In this document: positions 14,778 to 16,870 of the stretch, piece by piece
Numbering within the stretch: the first letter of the stretch is position 1
How the letters are laid out: each line of letters starts with the position of its first letter
Assembly (NCBI GenBank): GCA_934716785.1
Contig: CAKUYM010000061.1
Span: forward strand, 1-16,870
Reading direction: 5' to 3'
DNA length: 16,870 bases
From: an uncultured Bacteroides sp.
Lineage (GTDB): Bacteria; Bacteroidota; Bacteroidia; Bacteroidales; Bacteroidaceae
The notes under the pieces: generated by a model
What the model was told of the DNA's origin: nothing
Database searches by the model: none
What the model saw: the letters and a program-made list of their open reading frames with translations, nothing else
Position numbers and translations under genes: made by a program

Positions 14778-16151
14778 ATGAACGAATTAACGGGAGCGGA
14801 CTTTAAATCCGCAACTGAAATGACCGATGGCAACAAAAAGTTGTTTATCGAAACGTATGGCTGCCAGATGAACGTGGCCGACAGTGAAGTGATTGCATCC
14901 GTGATGCAGATGGCCGGTTACTCCGTGGCCGAGACGCTCGAAGAGGCCGATGCCGTGTTTATGAATACCTGCTCCATCCGCGACAATGCGGAGCAGAAGA
15001 TATTGAACCGTCTGGAGTTTTTCCACTCACTGAAGAAAAAGAAGAAACACTTGATTGTGGGTGTCCTGGGATGTATGGCAGAACGGGTGAAGGATGATCT
15101 GATTGAGAATCATCACGTTGACCTGGTGGTGGGACCGGATGCCTATCTGACCCTGCCCGACTTGGTGGCGTCCGTGGAAGCCGGCGAGAAAGCTATCAAT
15201 GTGGAACTGTCTACCACCGAGACGTATCGGGACGTGATTCCGTCCCGTATCTGCGGCAACCACATTTCGGGATTCGTATCCATCATGCGCGGTTGCAACA
15301 ATTTCTGCACGTATTGCATTGTGCCCTATACTCGTGGGCGCGAGCGCAGCCGTGATGTGGAAAGCATCCTCAATGAAGTGGCAGACCTCGTTGCGAAAGG
15401 TTATAAGGAAGTCACCCTGCTGGGGCAGAACGTCAACTCCTACCGTTTCGAGAAGCCGACAGGCGAGGTGGTCACCTTCCCGATGCTGCTCCGCACCGTT
15501 GCCGAAGCTGCTCCGGGCGTGCGCATCCGTTTCACCACTTCTCATCCGAAGGATATGAGCGACGAGACGCTTGAGGTAATCGCACAAGTGCCCAACGTGT
15601 GCAAGCATATCCACCTGCCTGTGCAGAGCGGAAGTTCGCGCATCCTCAAACTGATGAACCGCAAATATACTCGCGAATGGTATATTGAACGGGTGGCTGC
15701 TATCAAGCGCATCATCCCCGATTGCGGTCTGACGACGGATATCTTCTCCGGTTTTCATTCTGAAACGGAAGAGGATCATGCCCTGTCACTTTCTTTGATG
15801 GAGGAATGCGGATACGATGCCGCTTTCATGTTTAAATATTCCGAACGTCCGGGAACGTATGCTTCAAAACACCTCGAAGACAATGTGCCCGAAGAGGTGA
15901 AAGTGCGTCGCCTGAATGAGATTATCGCCTTGCAGAACCGCCTGTCTGCCGAATCCAACCGTCGCTGCATCGGAAAGACGTACGAGGTTCTCGTGGAAGG
16001 CGTCTCCAAACGTTCGCGCGACCAATTGTTCGGGCGTACGGAGCAGAACCGTGTTGTTGTGTTCGACAGAGGGACACACCGTATCGGCGACTTTGTCAAT
16101 GTACGTATCACGGAAGCCAGCTCGGCTACGCTGAAAGGAGAAGAAATCTGA
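14778..16151 (+). CDS. miaB: tRNA-2-methylthio-N6-dimethylallyladenosine synthase (MiaB)
   Basis: The 457-residue radical-SAM methylthiotransferase adds the 2-methylthio group to N6-isopentenyl-adenosine 37 of tRNAs reading UNN codons. From ATG 14778, the N-terminal domain carries the three cysteines of the auxiliary iron-sulfur cluster: C29 (ETYGCQMNVADSE), C65 (NTCSIRDNAEQK) and C99 (GVLGCMAER). The radical-SAM core has CxxxCxxC at C173, C177 and C180 (RGCNNFCTYCIVPYTRGRE). The LLGQNVNSY motif and the TTSHPKDM segment are those of MiaB rather than RimO or MtaB. A TRAM RNA-binding domain ends the protein (KTYEVLVEGVSKRS, then VNVRITEASSATLKGE). I preferred ATG 14778 to an in-frame TTG six bases upstream. 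Confidence 0.97.
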   Translation: MNELTGADFKSATEMTDGNKKLFIETYGCQMNVADSEVIASVMQMAGYSVAETLEEADAVFMNTCSIRDNAEQKILNRLEFFHSLKKKKKHLIVGVLGCMAERVKDDLIENHHVDLVVGPDAYLTLPDLVASVEAGEKAINVELSTTETYRDVIPSRICGNHISGFVSIMRGCNNFCTYCIVPYTRGRERSRDVESILNEVADLVAKGYKEVTLLGQNVNSYRFEKPTGEVVTFPMLLRTVAEAAPGVRIRFTTSHPKDMSDETLEVIAQVPNVCKHIHLPVQSGSSRILKLMNRKYTREWYIERVAAIKRIIPDCGLTTDIFSGFHSETEEDHALSLSLMEECGYDAAFMFKYSERPGTYASKHLEDNVPEEVKVRRLNEIIALQNRLSAESNRRCIGKTYEVLVEGVSKRSRDQLFGRTEQNRVVVFDRGTHRIGDFVNVRITEASSATLKGEEI

Positions 16152-16152
16152 T

Positions 16153-16249
16153 TTCACCACAGAGGACACGGAGGGCACAGAGGTTTTTTCTTTTTTGAAA
16201 CTCCGCGTCTTCTGCGTCCTCTGTGTTTCTGCAACACTCAGTGGTGAAA
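16153..16249. repeat. Palindromic CACAGAGGA-type repeat element
   Basis: The whole gap between miaB and the next gene is one imperfect palindrome. Its ends are TTTCACCAC (16153-16161) and GTGGTGAAA (16241-16249). Inside, CACAGAGGAC (16159-16168) pairs with GTCCTCTGTG (16216-16225), and CGGAG (16170-16174) matches CTCCG (16201-16205). Copies of the unit recur within the left arm (CACAGAGGACACGGAGGG, CACAGAGG). A T-run sits in the middle (16185-16197). From memory, related CACAGAGGACACAGAGGACACAGAGG strings are dispersed intergenic repeats in several bacterial phyla. Lying between two convergent genes, it could also serve as a bidirectional terminator. Confidence 0.7.
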
Positions 16250-16250
16250 C

Positions 16251-16870
16251 TTACATCATCATGTGCCTTCTGATGGAGAACTTCACGATTGCCATCGCAC
16301 TGATTGCCGTGAGCGGAATATCCATGGGCTCATGATGCGTGTTGTAGCTCACCAGCTTGACATACCCTTCTTTTTCAGACCGGTTGGCGTATTTTACCGC
16401 CAGATAATCGTCTCCGTCAATCGTGAACGCCACCAGGTATATTTCTCCGTAAATGACGTTGCTGGGATTGCCGATTTCCTTGTATCCGATGATGTCTCCC
16501 GATTTCAGTATGGGGTACATGCTGTCACCGTTTACATAAATCGCCCCGTCGCAGGCTGAAATGTTTGGAATCAGTATCTTTCCCAACGCGTATTGCTGCT
16601 TGTTGGTGAACAGCGTTTTCAGATTTGCCGCCGCCGTGATGTCGTACAATGTCACGCTCCGGTCTCCTTTCGGCTCCACTGTTTTAGGATTGTGTATAAT
16701 CGTAACCTCACCTTGCGCAAGTTCGCTTTCGCAGAATCTTGGCTGGCGTTTCGGACTTCCTTTCCCCAGCAACAGCCAGTTGTAATCCACTTTGTCACCG
16801 AACTTGTCGAGCAGCAGACGGAAATCTATGCTGTTCCGTGCGCTCCAGTTGGTAACCGTTGCTCTTGAAA
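16251..16870 (-). CDS. Phage-repressor-like regulator: helix-turn-helix plus S24 (LexA/UmuD-type) peptidase domain, N-terminus beyond the window
   Basis: The frame is open from the stop at 16251 to the right edge, so the true start lies outside; the GTG at 16790 is internal. The visible N-terminal end reads SRATVTNWSARNSIDFRLLL, the recognition helix and following helix of an XRE-type domain, then DKFGDKVDYNWLLLGKG, typical of Bacteroides repressors of this group. The C-terminal S24 domain has the nucleophile serine in VNGDSMYPILKSGDII (16523-16521) and the probable catalytic lysine in DDYLAVKYANR about 43 residues later. Such proteins repress prophage or stress genes, with release by self-cleavage in some members. 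No phage genes are seen beside it. The expected Ala-Gly or Cys-Gly cleavage pair upstream of the serine is not obvious (ISACDGAIY). Confidence 0.85.
   Translation of the reverse strand, partial: SRATVTNWSARNSIDFRLLLDKFGDKVDYNWLLLGKGSPKRQPRFCESELAQGEVTIIHNPKTVEPKGDRSVTLYDITAAANLKTLFTNKQQYALGKILIPNISACDGAIYVNGDSMYPILKSGDIIGYKEIGNPSNVIYGEIYLVAFTIDGDDYLAVKYANRSEKEGYVKLVSYNTHHEPMDIPLTAISAMAIVKFSIRRHMMM

Noticed and set aside
15027..15779. Long open frame (250 codons) on the minus strand inside miaB
   Set aside because: It lies wholly antisense to miaB, has a composition typical of a reverse frame (rich in H, R, A, L) and has no recognisable motif or promoter.
1..16870. CRISPR array, tRNA or rRNA genes, insertion sequence or prophage module
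   Set aside because: No regularly spaced repeats, no tRNA or rRNA-like stretches and no transposase or integrase frame were seen. The lone S24 regulator at the right edge is not enough to call a prophage.

Overview
The window looks like a chromosomal segment of a gut Bacteroides or close relative. The evidence is a SusC/SusD pair, an ECF sigma/FecR pair of the Bacteroides type, a hybrid two-component regulator with a C-terminal AraC domain, a seven-helix membrane AraC regulator, and promoters matching the Bacteroidetes -7 element (TAnnTTTG) in place of Shine-Dalgarno-rich, sigma70-like signals. The species cannot be fixed from the sequence alone.

Layout. (1) Bases 1-5516, minus strand: a nutrient-uptake and trans-envelope signalling cassette of ECF sigma factor, FecR anti-sigma factor, SusC-type TonB-dependent transporter with an N-terminal STN domain, and the start of a SusD lipoprotein cut by the window edge. 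The transporter probably signals ligand occupancy through FecR to the sigma factor, which in turn switches on the transporter genes. (2) Bases 5850-8471, plus strand: a membrane-embedded AraC-type regulator, then a PBP4-type D-Ala-D-Ala carboxypeptidase. (3) Bases 8633-12019, minus strand: a damaged polysaccharide-utilisation remnant. It holds a secreted FAD-dependent oxidoreductase, then the first ~45 codons of a secreted protein whose HPRLL motif suggests a heparinase II/III-like or DUF4962 protein. That fragment is joined out of frame to the 3' half of a hybrid two-component system that has lost its sensor and histidine-phosphoacceptor regions. (4) Bases 12270-13769, minus strand: an acetyl-CoA hydrolase/succinate CoA-transferase family enzyme of short-chain fatty acid metabolism. 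(5) Bases 13962-14429, minus strand: a small single-pass membrane protein of unknown function, with a possible short non-coding RNA just upstream. (6) Bases 14778-16151, plus strand: miaB, the tRNA methylthiotransferase. (7) Bases 16153-16249: a palindromic repeat built on CACAGAGGA-type units. (8) Base 16251 to the right edge, minus strand: a phage-repressor-like regulator with a helix-turn-helix and an S24 peptidase domain, cut at its N-terminus by the window.

The most notable observation is the apparent deletion joint near 9961-9995. It fuses two unrelated genes and leaves a sensorless response-regulator fragment downstream of an oxidoreductase whose promoter carries a 22-bp-spaced direct repeat, which looks like an activator site. 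Other points worth checking are a 23-bp perfect AT-rich hairpin between convergent genes (8501-8555), the CACAGAGGA repeat after miaB, a candidate ~80-nt RNA with its own promoter and terminator (14508-14590), and a duplicated ribosome-site/start-codon module upstream of the CoA-transferase. I found no tRNA, rRNA, CRISPR array, insertion sequence or convincing new multi-gene system.
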